NCBI GenBank assembly: GCA_030425395.1
Contig: JAUIAS010000002.1
Location: forward strand, 1-64,000
From: Alphaproteobacteria bacterium
Lineage (GTDB): Bacteria; Pseudomonadota; Alphaproteobacteria; Rhodobacterales; Rhodobacteraceae
DNA length: 64,000 nt
Direction: 5' to 3'
In this document: piece after piece, positions 25,703 through 36,642 of the stretch
Layout of the letters: each line of letters opens with the position of its first letter
How positions within the stretch are numbered: the stretch's first letter is position 1
Translations under genes and position numbers: made by a program
The notes under the pieces: model-generated
Databases searched by the model: none
Seen by the model: the letters and a program-made list of their open reading frames with translations, nothing else
What the model was told of the DNA's origin: nothing

Positions 25703-27343
25703 TCAGGCCGCGAGGCCCAGCTTGGTCACGTGGATTTCAAACGCCGGGTGCATGTCGGCACCGACAACGTTTTCCTTGTGATGCCGATAAATCGACCGCC
25801 AGTAAGGTTGGATGACCACACCTTCGTCCTGCATGATCTTTTGCAGCTTGGCCATGACCGTGCGGCGCTGGTCTGCGTTGGCGATGGACAAGGCTTCTGC
25901 CAGCAGGGAATCAAACTCGGCATTTGAAAACGCGCTTTCGTTCCACGGCTCGCCCGACCGATAGGCCAGTGCCAGAACCTGTACGCCAAGCGGCCGTTGC
26001 GCCCAATCGGTTGTCGAATAGGGGTATTTCGCCCAATCGTTCCAAAAGGTCGATCCCGGCAGAACCGTGCGTTTTACCTTGATCCCGGCATCGCGCAGCA
26101 TCGCCGCCGCCGCATCCGAGGTGTTCTTGCGCCACGTGTCGTCGATCGAAATCAGCTCATGTTCGAAATCTCCCATCCCGGCCTCGTCCATCAGCGCTTT
26201 GGCAGCGGCGGGGTCAAACACCGGTGCGGGCAGTTCGGCATATTCGGGATGGATCGGAGAGACGTGGTGGTTCTCTGCGGCACGCCCGTTTCCGGAAAAT
26301 CCAAGCTCCAGAAGCACCGCATTATCCACAGCCATGGCCAGCGCGCGGCGCACGCGCGCATCGGCATAGGGTGTGACGCCGCCGACCTCGGCCACCTGAT
26401 TGGGCCGGATCACGACCGTATTGGCCGTCACGGCTTCGGACTTGGTCCAGCCGATTCCGTCCATCACAAGGATGAAATCGCCAATGGATTCGTAAACCAT
26501 GTCAACTTCTTCGGCATCGACCGCAGCCACGATCCCGGCCTGTTCCGTGCCGAAATCGCGGTATTCGATCCGGTCCAGATAGGCCCCTTCTCCCCACCAG
26601 TCATGGTCTGGGTTCTTCACAAGGACAGCCTTCACGCCGACCTCGAATTCGCCGGGCAGATACGGACCGGTGCCGATCGGGTTGCTGAGCGGGTCGCCGT
26701 CAAAGCTCTGGTGGACAATCGCGGCGGGATAATCGGAAAAGCCCGCGATCAGGGTGATATCGGGCTGGGCCAATGTCAGGCGCACGGTGGTGCCGTCGAC
26801 AACCGTGATCGCGCCGTCGCGGGCCTGCCCGGTTTCGGGATCGACCAGCGATCCCATGCGCGAGGCCATCGAATTGCCCTCCACCCCGGATTCGCACCAG
26901 CGCGCGATATTGAAAGCGACGTCCTCGGCGGTGAAAGCATCGCCATTGTTCCATGTCACACCGGGCCGGACCTTCAACGTGTATTCGGTTGCGTCGGCGT
27001 TGACCTCCCAGCTTTCCAGAAGCATCGGCGCAAAGCTGCCGTCGATCTGGTATTCGACCAGATATTCCAGATAGCCACGTGTAAAGTTCGACATTTGCGG
27101 CCAGTCATAGGTGCGCGGATCCTTCAGCGCCTTGACGGCGGATTCAATCCGCAGCGTGCCCCCCGATTGTACGTGCGCTGCCGCCTGCACCGGTTGCGCG
27201 GCCCCCAGCAGCCCATAGGCAGCAGCAGCGGTGACCCCAAGCGAGGTGGCGCGCGTCAAGAACTCGCGTCGCGACAGGGTGCCGTTTCTGACTTCATCGG
27301 CATAGGCACGCGCGGCGGGATGGATGGGCTGTGAAGGGATCAT
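25703..27343 (-). CDS. Peptide/dipeptide-type ABC substrate-binding protein, Tat-exported
   Basis: Periplasmic solute-binding protein of the SBP_bac_5 (DppA/OppA) family, 546 aa. ATG 27343 ([12 protein letters not shown]) gives a twin-arginine signal with SRREFL at 24-29, a hydrophobic stretch and an AQPVQA-type cleavage region near 55. The mature part shows [37 protein letters not shown] and [19 protein letters not shown], all typical. No permease or ATPase gene is adjacent, so it is an orphan here. Palindrome copies A and B lie beyond its two ends. The ligand is unknown; peptides, glutathione or glycosides are all possible. Confidence 0.9.
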   Translation of the reverse strand: MIPSQPIHPAARAYADEVRNGTLSRREFLTRATSLGVTAAAAYGLLGAAQPVQAAAHVQSGGTLRIESAVKALKDPRTYDWPQMSNFTRGYLEYLVEYQIDGSFAPMLLESWEVNADATEYTLKVRPGVTWNNGDAFTAEDVAFNIARWCESGVEGNSMASRMGSLVDPETGQARDGAITVVDGTTVRLTLAQPDITLIAGFSDYPAAIVHQSFDGDPLSNPIGTGPYLPGEFEVGVKAVLVKNPDHDWWGEGAYLDRIEYRDFGTEQAGIVAAVDAEEVDMVYESIGDFILVMDGIGWTKSEAVTANTVVIRPNQVAEVGGVTPYADARVRRALAMAVDNAVLLELGFSGNGRAAENHHVSPIHPEYAELPAPVFDPAAAKALMDEAGMGDFEHELISIDDTWRKNTSDAAAAMLRDAGIKVKRTVLPGSTFWNDWAKYPYSTTDWAQRPLGVQVLALAYRSGEPWNESAFSNAEFDSLLAEALSIANADQRRTVMAKLQKIMQDEGVVIQPYWRSIYRHHKENVVGADMHPAFEIHVTKLGLAA

Positions 27344-27673
27344 AAGGTTCTCATCAGTTTTGAGTGAGACAGAAAAGGAGCGGCTCAAACCTCAGATTGA
27401 GAACCGGCTCAGAGCGCGCTCGCCGCGCCCGTTTACCGTTCTTGACCTAGCCTGCTAACGACAGGTTTCAACAAAAACGACATCCAATCATGACCAAAAG
27501 CCCGTTGCCGTGCCAAACCGCCCCGGTGCCCGCAGTTGTATTTTTCCCGGCGAAAACCGGGGTCCGAAAGCGGCCGAACGCGCCCCTGTTTGAAGGCTGA
27601 GAGGCGGTTAACATTATGGTATTATTGGTAAATAAAGCCTTACCCATTTCCCCACGGGGAAATCGTTCCGGGT
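27344..27673. other. 330-base gene-free region
   Basis: Lies between the start of the substrate-binding protein gene and the end of the AlkD-like gene, both on the minus strand. It holds palindrome copy B and, on the minus strand, a weak TTGAAA with TAGGTC 16 bases on that could be the transporter promoter. No open frame is credible. Confidence 0.5.
27646..27663. repeat. Palindrome ATTTCCCCACGGGGAAAT, copy B
   Basis: Same arms as copy A with an AC centre, located just 11 bases past the stop of the AlkD-like gene. On the minus strand it is followed within 15 bases by a T-rich stretch (CTTTATTTACC), so a terminator role is possible. Confidence 0.7.
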
Positions 27674-28366
27674 TTATTCGGGATCAATGATCGGGGCCAG
27701 ATGGCGGGCGGCTTCCTTGCGGGCAAAGGCCTTCATCTGTCCGCCGTGTTGCGCCAGAAAGGTCCGCACGCGATCCGGGTCGTGGCGGCTCAGATCGCGC
27801 AGCCACCAGCCCACGGCTTTCTGAATGAACCAGTCGCGATCGGCCACATAGCCCGCCGCCCAGCCCAAGATACGCTCGCGGCGCGCAATGTCTTCGGGCT
27901 TGGGGTTGCGCAGCTTGGTCCATGGCAGAGTGATCACAAGCGCGGCGCGCCGGGTCCACATGTGATCCGACACCGTCCAGCTCTCAACCGTGTCCAGCCT
28001 GTCCCGATCGGCCTTGAGCCGCCGTTGCCCGGCCATACAGACGTGATCGGCGATCGCCCAGGCGTCAAACTGCGGCACCCATTCCACGATTGCATCCCAC
28101 ACCCCGTCGTCGGGACGGATGCGCGCCTGCGTGAACAGTTTGGCCGCGGCGATGCGGGCCTCGTGAATGTCGCTGTCCCACAAATCGCGGGCCAGCGCCA
28201 CGCGGTCGGCGATATCCAACCCGGCCCGCCAGTCCCGCGCCAGATCGTCAAGCACCGGATTGGCCACCCCGAGATAACGGCGCTCTGCCTTGTGATAGGC
28301 CGCCATCTGCGCGGCCTTCTCGGGGTCGGCATGGGCGATGATCTGATCCAGCGGTGATGGGGGCAT
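27674..28366 (-). CDS. AlkD-like DNA alkylation repair protein
   Basis: HEAT-repeat protein of 230 aa of the DNA alkylation repair family, which excises alkylated purines without flipping the base. ATG 28366 is preceded by GGAGA. Residues YLGVANPVLDDLARDW, LWDSDIHEARIAAAKL, WAIADHVCMAG and WFIQKAVGWWLRDLSRHDP show the alpha-helical repeat pattern with the tryptophans and Asp common to the group. No repair genes are adjacent. Enzymatic activity has not been shown for many distant members. Confidence 0.82.
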   Translation of the reverse strand: MPPSPLDQIIAHADPEKAAQMAAYHKAERRYLGVANPVLDDLARDWRAGLDIADRVALARDLWDSDIHEARIAAAKLFTQARIRPDDGVWDAIVEWVPQFDAWAIADHVCMAGQRRLKADRDRLDTVESWTVSDHMWTRRAALVITLPWTKLRNPKPEDIARRERILGWAAGYVADRDWFIQKAVGWWLRDLSRHDPDRVRTFLAQHGGQMKAFARKEAARHLAPIIDPE

Positions 28367-28447
28367 GACATTCTCCGTTCCAAACCTTTTCAGCCACATG
28401 CGCGGCTGTTAAGCAAGGCCAACGCGGAACACGGGGGCGGCACAGAC

Positions 28448-29170
28448 ATGAGATTTCTGAAGGGCGTTGAGCGGAGCCTCAAGCATCTGGTTCCGCAAGG
28501 CTGGCGCAAGTATTTCCGCACCTCGAAATACGAACTCATCATGGGGCGGGTGCGGCCCGTGGATCTGATCGTGCATGTGGGCGCGCATTGGGCCGAGGAC
28601 GCCGCGCTGTATGAAAGCTATGGCGCGCGCACCGTGCTGTGGATCGAGGCCGACCCGGACACTTTTGCACGGCTGCAGGAGGTTCTGGCCGAACGGCAGG
28701 GCACAGGCACAGATCACCGCGCCGAATGCGCGCTGGTGTCTGCCACCGGCGGAGAGGAATTGACCTTTCACCGGTTCAAGGGGGACGGGTCGTCGTCGTC
28801 GATCCACAAATCAACGGATACGCTCAGGGCGCGATTCCCCGAAGCGGGTGAAAGCGGCGAAGTGCTGGAAATGGTCACCCGCACCTTGCCCGAGATCCTT
28901 GCCCGCCACGGAATCGACGTTGGTACCTATGCCAAACCCATGTTGGTGGTGGATGTGCAGGGCCACGAGCTGGAAGTTCTCAAGGGCATCGGTGCGGGGC
29001 TGGACGCGTTTTCGCTGTGCAAATGCGAAGTGTCCCGGGTGCCCATGTATGAGGGCGGCGCGATGTTCCCCGATATCGACGCAGTGATGCGCGGCGCGGG
29101 GTTCCGGTTGGCGTCACATGCCTATGCCCGTGTGCCGCGCCACGGCGATGTCCTCTACATGAAGGACTAG
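28448..29170 (+). CDS. FkbM-family methyltransferase
   Basis: SAM-dependent methyltransferase-like protein of 240 aa. Motif I is LIVHVGAHWAEDAALYE near 40-56, followed by the acidic strand end LWIEADPDTFARLQ. The FkbM-typical post-core segment MLVVDVQGHELEVLKGIG is at about 165-182. Family members O-methylate sugars or polyketides. Glycan or LPS modification would fit the nearby LPS and amino-sugar genes, but that is inference. The last four bases overlap the end of a convergent gene. Confidence 0.85.
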   Translation: MRFLKGVERSLKHLVPQGWRKYFRTSKYELIMGRVRPVDLIVHVGAHWAEDAALYESYGARTVLWIEADPDTFARLQEVLAERQGTGTDHRAECALVSATGGEELTFHRFKGDGSSSSIHKSTDTLRARFPEAGESGEVLEMVTRTLPEILARHGIDVGTYAKPMLVVDVQGHELEVLKGIGAGLDAFSLCKCEVSRVPMYEGGAMFPDIDAVMRGAGFRLASHAYARVPRHGDVLYMKD

Positions 29171-29712
29171 ACCTCGGGCACGCCCGTGGGTTTGCCATCA
29201 ATCGTGCGGGTGTTCTTTTCCACCCAGTAATCGCGCAACTGTGCGTCGGTGCGCACATCGACCCATTTCTGCATCGTGTCGCGTTCTTCGCGGTAGTCCA
29301 TGAACGGCACCGCATAGCCGCAGGAGGTCTGCACCAGATCGACATGCATATCAAAGATCTGGCGGGCGCTGCGGTGCGCGGGAAACAGCGCGGCCAGATC
29401 GTCCCAGCCGTCATCTCCGATATGAAGGGTGCGCGCGGTGCCATAGGTGCGCAGGATCAGCGGGCGTGTGGTGAACGAACACCACATGATCGTCATGCGG
29501 TTTGCCTCGATCAGGTGTCCGGCGGTTTCGTTGCCGCTGCCGGTCAGGTTCATCCAGACGATACGGTTCGGACCCATCACCCGCAGCGAATCCATTCCCT
29601 TGGGGGAAATGTTCACCCGCCCCTCGGGGGCTGCGGAGCCTGCAAAGAACATGTGCTGTTCTTCGATGAATTGACGGTGATCGTCCCCGATCTCGGCGAA
29701 CTGCTTGGCCAT
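29167..29712 (-). CDS. Pyridoxamine 5'-phosphate oxidase-family protein
   Basis: Split-barrel flavin-binding-fold protein of 181 aa. FFAGSAAPEGRVNISPKGMD near 22-41 and NRIVWMNLTGSGNETAGHL near 49-67 are typical of the PPOX class. RMTIMWCSFTTRPLILRTYG completes the barrel. Members bind FMN, F420 or haem; this one lacks the signature residues of true PdxH. It starts two bases after the glmS stop, so it is cotranscribed as the third gene of glmU-glmS. Confidence 0.83.
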   Translation of the reverse strand: MAKQFAEIGDDHRQFIEEQHMFFAGSAAPEGRVNISPKGMDSLRVMGPNRIVWMNLTGSGNETAGHLIEANRMTIMWCSFTTRPLILRTYGTARTLHIGDDGWDDLAALFPAHRSARQIFDMHVDLVQTSCGYAVPFMDYREERDTMQKWVDVRTDAQLRDYWVEKNTRTIDGKPTGVPEV

Positions 29713-29714
29713 GT

Positions 29715-31537
<1,823 letters not shown>

Positions 31538-31538
<1 letters not shown>

Positions 31539-32893
31539 TACAATGCCCTCTCAGCACGTTTTCTCTTTTTCGCCTTTAACAAATCGAACAATTTGCGGGC
31601 GGCGCCCGGTTTGTTGACCTGTTCCGAACGCGACACTGCAAGCGCGTCGTCTTCGACAGTTTTGGTGATCACCGAACCGCTTGCGGTCATCGCCCCGTTG
31701 CCGACCCGCACGGGGGCCACGAGCATGGTGTTCGACCCGATGAAAGCGCGCGCGCCGATCTCGGTGTGATGCTTCATCACGCCGTCATAATTGCAGGTGA
31801 TGGTGCCCGCGCCGATGTTGCTGGCCTGTCCGATGCTGGCGTCGCCGATATAGGACAGGTGATTGACCTTGGCACCCGCGTCCAGAGTGGCATTCTTGAT
31901 TTCGACAAAGTTGCCGATGCGCACGTCCTCGGCCAGTTCGGCACCGGGGCGCAGGCGCGCGTAGGGGCCGATGATCCCGCCGCGGCTGACGTGGCAGCCT
32001 TCGAGGTGGGAAAAGGCGCGGATCGTTGCGCCGCTTTCGACAGTGACGCCGGGACCGAAAACGACATGGGGTTCGATCACCGTGTCACGCCCGATCACCG
32101 TGTCGAGCGCGAAATAGATGCTGTCGGCCATCATCAGCGTAACGCCGTTTTCCAGATGCCGGGCGCGGGCCTGCGCCTGAAAGATCGCATCTGCCGCTGC
32201 CAGCTCGGCACGCGAATTCACGCCCAGCGTTTCCGCCTGATCGCAGCGCACGACGCCTGCGCTCAGCCCGCTGGCGCGGGCCAGCGCCACGGTATCGGTG
32301 AGGTAGTATTCGCCCGAGGCGTTGTCGTTGCCCAGCCGGGCCACCAGATCGAACAGCACCGATGCCTTGGCCGCCATCAGCCCGCTGTTGCACAAGGTGA
32401 TGGCGCGTTCCGCGTCGGAGGCATCCTTGAATTCGACAATCCGTTCCAGAGTATCGCCGGTTGTGACCAACCGCCCATAGCGGCCCGGATCGTCTGCCTC
32501 AAAGCCAAGGACGACGATATCGTGATCGGCCCGCGCCGCGACCATGCGTTCCAGCGTTTCGGGCTGGATAAACGGGGTGTCACCGTAGAGCACGATCACG
32601 TCGCCGTCGAAATCGCAGAGCGCATCGCGCGCCACGGCGACGGCGTGGCCGGTGCCGTTCTGTTCTTCTTGCAGCACGATTTCGGCGCTTTCGTCGATGT
32701 CGGCCAGGGCGGCGCGCACCTGATCGGCACCGTGGCCGGTCACCACCAGCTTGCGTTCGGGTTCCAGAGCATCGCCCGCGCGCAGCGCATGGGCCAGCAT
32801 CGGTGCCTGTGCGATGGGGTGCAATACCTTGGGAAGATCGGAATTCATCCGCGTGCCCTTACCGGCAGCCAGGACAAGAAGTGCGGTGCTCAT
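31538..32893 (-). CDS. glmU: Bifunctional UDP-GlcNAc pyrophosphorylase / GlcN-1-P acetyltransferase
   Basis: Two-domain enzyme of 451 aa that acetylates glucosamine 1-phosphate and then uridylylates it to UDP-GlcNAc. The N-terminal uridyltransferase has VLAAGKGTRMNSDLPKVLH at 7-25 and ILYGDTPF-like IVLYGDTPFI. The C-terminal left-handed beta-helix has hexapeptide repeats (SGATIRAFSHLEG, GPYARLRPGAELAEDVRIG, NYDGVMKHHTEIG). Translationally coupled to glmS. The start faces a divergent HAD hydrolase gene 177 bases away. Confidence 0.97.
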
Positions 32894-33070
32894 CTTAATT
32901 CTCTTTGTCTTTTATGCGCGTCCGTTTTATCCGCCTGAGACACAGGCGCAAGGTGCGGGGGCATCAATTCGGATTTCGCCTTGCAATAAGGGGCCGTGCG
33001 ATGCGGCGAATTCATGCCGAGGCGGCATGGTGCGGGCTGCGGGGCAGGTGGCAGATAAAGGACGGCGAAC

Positions 33071-33742
33071 ATGAAAACGGTGATTTTCGATCTTGACGGA
33101 ACCTTGGCGGATACCAGCGGCGATCTTATCGACGCGGCCAACGCCTGTTTTCGCGACATGGGCCATGGCGATGTGCTGATGCACGGTGGCGACGCGGGGA
33201 TCGCGTTGCGCGGGGGGCGGATGATGCTGACCCGCGGTCTGGAGCGGGTCGGTGCCTTTGAAGCGGATCTCGTGGATCGGTATTACGCGGTGCTGCTCGA
33301 GGCCTATCGCGGGCAGATCGCGCGGCACACGGTGCTGTATCCCGGCGCGATGGAGGCGGTCGCGGCGCTGGCGGCTGCGGGATACGGGGTGGGCATCTGC
33401 ACCAACAAGCCTGCCGATCTGGCCGAACAGCTTCTGGCCGAACTGGGCGTGCGCGATGCGTTCGCTTCGATGGTGGGGGCGGATACGCTGGCTGTGCGCA
33501 AACCCGATCCGGAGCCTCTGCGCGAAGCGGCGCGCCGCGCGGGCGGCGATCCGGCGATGAGCCTGCTGGTGGGGGACACCGACACGGACCGCAAGACCGC
33601 GCGCGCCGCCGGGGTGCCGTCGGTGCTGGTGACCTTTGGTCCGGGCGGCGGCGATATGGCCGCGCTGGAACCCGAGGCGTTGCTTGACGATTATGCCGCG
33701 CTGCCGTCGGTGGTGGCGGCGCTGATCGGGGCCGCCAGCTGA
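33071..33742 (+). CDS. HAD-superfamily hydrolase, phosphoglycolate phosphatase-like
   Basis: HAD subfamily IA phosphatase of 223 aa. Motif I is FDLDGTLADTSGDL with nucleophile Asp8 and Asp10. Motif II is the ICTNKP segment, motif III lies in VRKPDPEPL (Lys), and motif IV is LLVGDTDTDRKTA. The cap is the Gph type. It most resembles 2-phosphoglycolate phosphatase, but related HAD proteins hydrolyse other sugar phosphates; the divergent glmU gene hints at amino-sugar phosphates. Its 3' end overlaps the convergent MmgE/PrpD gene by 52 bases. Confidence 0.85.
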   Translation: MKTVIFDLDGTLADTSGDLIDAANACFRDMGHGDVLMHGGDAGIALRGGRMMLTRGLERVGAFEADLVDRYYAVLLEAYRGQIARHTVLYPGAMEAVAALAAAGYGVGICTNKPADLAEQLLAELGVRDAFASMVGADTLAVRKPDPEPLREAARRAGGDPAMSLLVGDTDTDRKTARAAGVPSVLVTFGPGGGDMAALEPEALLDDYAALPSVVAALIGAAS

Positions 33743-35034
33743 TCGGTCAGGTCTGACAGGGGCCGGTCGGTCAGTGTGCCCACAACATCGGCCAGCGTGT
33801 CGGCGCGCCCCTGTCCCAGCGCCGGACGCGCCAGATCATCATATTTTGCGCGCAATTCGGCGGTTGTCGGTGGATCGGTGTGATCCCAGCGCGGCTCAAG
33901 CCAGTCGCCGGTCAGGTGCCTGCCATCGGTCAACGCCAGAGTGACCCGCGCAAGGCGGGTATGTGGGAAAACGCGGTTCGCTTCGGCGTCTTCGCGCATG
34001 ATCATGCTCTCGGACAGGCGCAGGATTTCGGGATCGTTCAACGCATCATCGCCAATATCCGCCGCCGTGACGGCCCCGCGCACCATCGCAACGGCGCAAG
34101 GGAAAGACGTTGAATACTGCGCGGCATCGGTGGCATCGGGGCGGCTGGTGGCCAGACGGACAGATTCGCGGAAGGTCTCGACCTCGATCCGGGCCACGTC
34201 ACGCGGGTACAGGGCGTGGGCACGACGCAGGGCCAGCACGCCTTCGACCGGGGCCTGTGCCCAGCGACAGACCGGGTAGGGCTTGAAATACTGTTCCGGA
34301 ATATACCACCGCTGCCCCAGATCGGCCCAGACGTCGGCCATATCGCGGGAGAGGTCCTCGACGGTGATCGCGGGGGCACCGGTGAACCCGCGCCGTGCCA
34401 GATCGGCGGCCTGTACCGCACACATGGCCCCCCAGCCGGACCCGTCCTTGACCATTGTGGGGTAATCTATGCAGCGCATCATCTGGCTGCGCGGTCCGTG
34501 ATATTCGGCAATGCCCAGAGCATGGCGTGTCTGGTCACGGTTCAGCCCCAGAATTCGCGCGCAGACGGCCGCACCCGCCACCGCGCCCCAGGACCCTGAG
34601 GTGTGATAATCCGGCACGGTGGCGTGCTGGACGATGGCGGCGCGGGCCCCGAATTCATACCCCGCGACCAATGCCGCCATGAATTCGATACCGCTCGCCC
34701 CGGCCCGCAGCGCCACCGGCAGCAGGGCCGAGACCACCGGACATCCGATATGTCCCTTGGCCGGGTTGAACCCGTCGTGCCCATCGAGCGAATCGATGGT
34801 CATGCCCGCGGCCAGAGCGACCCCGGACGCGCTGGCACCGCGCCCGTCAAAGATCATCGGCAGCGTGCCGCCATATGTGTCAAAGGTATGGTCGCGGATA
34901 ATCCGGGATGCCTGCGTTGAGGCCCCGCCAGCGCCCACGCCGATCAGGTCGAGCAGGCAGCGCCGGGCCTGATCCTGAACCGGGGCGGGCAGGTCGGACC
35001 AGCGCAGATCGTGCAGGAATTCGTGAAACAGCAT
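33691..35034 (-). CDS. MmgE/PrpD-family protein
   Basis: Cytoplasmic protein of 447 aa. The all-helical N-terminal domain has CLLDLIGVGAGGAS and the family catalytic-region motif SLDGHDGFNPAKGHIGCPVV near 82-101, where the DGHDG part matches the PrpD active-site loop. The C-terminal domain has QYFKPYPVCRWAQAPVEGVL. The family includes 2-methylcitrate dehydratase, cis-aconitate decarboxylase and iminodisuccinate epimerase. No methylcitrate-cycle genes are present, so the substrate is left open. An unusually long 52-base 3' overlap with the HAD gene is seen. Confidence 0.85.
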   Translation of the reverse strand: MLFHEFLHDLRWSDLPAPVQDQARRCLLDLIGVGAGGASTQASRIIRDHTFDTYGGTLPMIFDGRGASASGVALAAGMTIDSLDGHDGFNPAKGHIGCPVVSALLPVALRAGASGIEFMAALVAGYEFGARAAIVQHATVPDYHTSGSWGAVAGAAVCARILGLNRDQTRHALGIAEYHGPRSQMMRCIDYPTMVKDGSGWGAMCAVQAADLARRGFTGAPAITVEDLSRDMADVWADLGQRWYIPEQYFKPYPVCRWAQAPVEGVLALRRAHALYPRDVARIEVETFRESVRLATSRPDATDAAQYSTSFPCAVAMVRGAVTAADIGDDALNDPEILRLSESMIMREDAEANRVFPHTRLARVTLALTDGRHLTGDWLEPRWDHTDPPTTAELRAKYDDLARPALGQGRADTLADVVGTLTDRPLSDLTDQLAAPISAATTDGSAA

Positions 35035-35224
35035 GGGTCTTGGCCTCTTGGATTCGGGATTTGGGTTTCAGGCTCGGGATCAGAGTTGAGCCGTGCGGTC
35101 AGGCATTCTGTTCTGTTTGCGACGCGGGCGGGAGATAACCGTGGTCACCCCCGCCACGGAACCGGTGGGCTGCAATGGCCGATGACGGGTTGACCGATCC
35201 GGATCGGCGCGCAAAACATGGCGC

Positions 35225-36451
35225 ATGACAGAGATTTTCAGCGGCAGCTTTACCCAGCAGGAACCCATTCCCGAAGAGGCGATCGAGGCCGCCGTGGCCG
35301 TGTTGCGCCATGGGCGGTTGCATCGCTACAACGTCGCCGCCGGCGAGTTGGGGGAAACCGCGCTTCTGGAACAGGAATTCGCGGCGCAAACAGGGGCGCG
35401 GTATTGCGTGGCCGTTGCTTCGGGCGGTTATGCCATGGCCACGGCTTTGCGCGCGGCCGGTGTCCGGCCCGGCGACACGGTTCTGACCAATGTGTTCACG
35501 CTGGCCCCGGTGCCGGGGTCGATTGCCGCGGTGGGGGCCGTGCCGGTGTTCGTTGGCGTGACCGAGGCGCTGACCATTGACCTTGACGATCTGGCCGCCA
35601 AGGCCCGGGCGACAACCGCGCGGGTTCTGATGCTGAGCCACATGCGCGGGCACATCTGCGACATGGATGCGCTGATGGCGATTTGCACGGCCCACGGCAT
35701 CACGGTGATCGAGGATTGCGCCCATACGATGGGGGCGGCCTGGCGGGGCACGCCGTCGGGGCGATTCGGATTGTTCGGCTGTTATTCCTGCCAGACCTAC
35801 AAGCATGTGAACTCCGGCGAAGGTGGTTTGCTGATCACCAACGATGCTAAGGCCGCGGCGCGGGCGGTCATGATGTCGGGGTCGTACATGCTGTATGAAC
35901 GGCATTTGGCGGCACCACCGCCCGAGGTGTTCGAGTCGGTCAAATACGACACGCCCAATATTTCGGGGCGGATGGACAATCTGCGGGCCGCGATCCTGCG
36001 CCCGCAATTGCGCGCCTTGCCGGATCAGGTGGATCGGTGGAATGCGCGTTATCGCGCATTGGAGGACGGGCTGCGTGGCACGCCGGGTTTGCAGGTGATC
36101 GAGCGACCCGCCGAAGAAAGCTTTGTCGGCTCCTCCATTCAGGTGCTGTTGAAGGGCTGGCAGCCAGACGCGATCGGTGAGGTCGTCACGCGATGTGCGC
36201 GGCGCGGCGTCGAGATCAAGTGGTTCGGTGGCGCCGAACCGGTGGGGTTCACCTCGCGATACGACAGTTGGCGCTATGCCCCATCGGCTCCGATGCCCGA
36301 AAGCGACGCGGTTCTTGGCGCCATTCTGGACATGCGCGTGCCGCTGACATTCAGCATCGAGGACTGCGCCCAGATTGCCCGTATCATCCGCGCCGAGGTG
36401 GGCGCGGTCTGGCAGACAGGCCCGTCAGGGCAGGCGGTCGCTGGCGGCTAG
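35225..36451 (+). CDS. DegT/DnrJ/EryC1/StrS aminotransferase-family protein
   Basis: PLP-dependent sugar-aminotransferase-fold protein of 408 aa. The cofactor region shows SGGYAMATALRAAGVRPGDT, the Asp-containing VIEDCAHTMGAAWRG and the Schiff-base lysine in SCQTYKHVNSGEGGLL near residue 198. Members aminate or dehydrate nucleotide-linked keto sugars or make aminohydroxybenzoate. No sugar-nucleotide genes are adjacent. It is divergent from the MmgE/PrpD gene, with 190 bases between. The substrate is unknown. Confidence 0.88.
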   Translation: MTEIFSGSFTQQEPIPEEAIEAAVAVLRHGRLHRYNVAAGELGETALLEQEFAAQTGARYCVAVASGGYAMATALRAAGVRPGDTVLTNVFTLAPVPGSIAAVGAVPVFVGVTEALTIDLDDLAAKARATTARVLMLSHMRGHICDMDALMAICTAHGITVIEDCAHTMGAAWRGTPSGRFGLFGCYSCQTYKHVNSGEGGLLITNDAKAAARAVMMSGSYMLYERHLAAPPPEVFESVKYDTPNISGRMDNLRAAILRPQLRALPDQVDRWNARYRALEDGLRGTPGLQVIERPAEESFVGSSIQVLLKGWQPDAIGEVVTRCARRGVEIKWFGGAEPVGFTSRYDSWRYAPSAPMPESDAVLGAILDMRVPLTFSIEDCAQIARIIRAEVGAVWQTGPSGQAVAGG

Positions 36452-36499
36452 GATCGCGCCGCCGACACCGTGTCAGCAGGCGAAGACCCGGCGCGCGCG

Positions 36500-36526
36500 C
36501 TGCTTCTTTCTCGTTTCAAATACCCA
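36500..36526 (-). repeat. Dispersed intergenic repeat, copy 3
   Basis: On the minus strand it reads TGGGTATTTGAAACGAGAAA then GAAGCAGC. It is identical over at least 24 bases to the copy at 42163-42191 in inverse orientation. It lies 49 bases after the DegT gene. Confidence 0.75.
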
Positions 36527-36575
36527 ATCCGTCATCGGCGGACCGTCCCGCGTTTCGGCGTGGGGCACGGCGGCA

Positions 36576-36605
36576 TTGACGCGGGCAGGCGAATGGGGCT
36601 ACAAA
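36576..36605 (+). promoter_or_regulatory. Candidate ivd promoter
   Basis: TTGACG at 36576-36581 is followed after 18 bases by TACAAA at 36600-36605. An extremely strong ribosome site (AGGAGGAGG) lies just before the ivd ATG, consistent with a short leader. Confidence 0.5.
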
Positions 36606-36606
36606 A

Positions 36607-36620
36607 TGAACAAGTGTTCA
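36607..36620. promoter_or_regulatory. Candidate ivd operator TGAACAAGTGTTCA
   Basis: Six-base arms TGAACA/TGTTCA around an AG centre, placed at the expected transcription start right behind the -10 box. This is a good position for a repressor of the leucine pathway; the regulator is not encoded in this window. Confidence 0.5.
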
Positions 36621-36642
36621 ATAAAAGCCAGGAGGAGGCTCC

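Noticed and set aside
33691..35034. Assignment as 2-methylcitrate dehydratase
   Set aside because: No prpB or prpC in the window; family members have several reactions, so a general call was kept.
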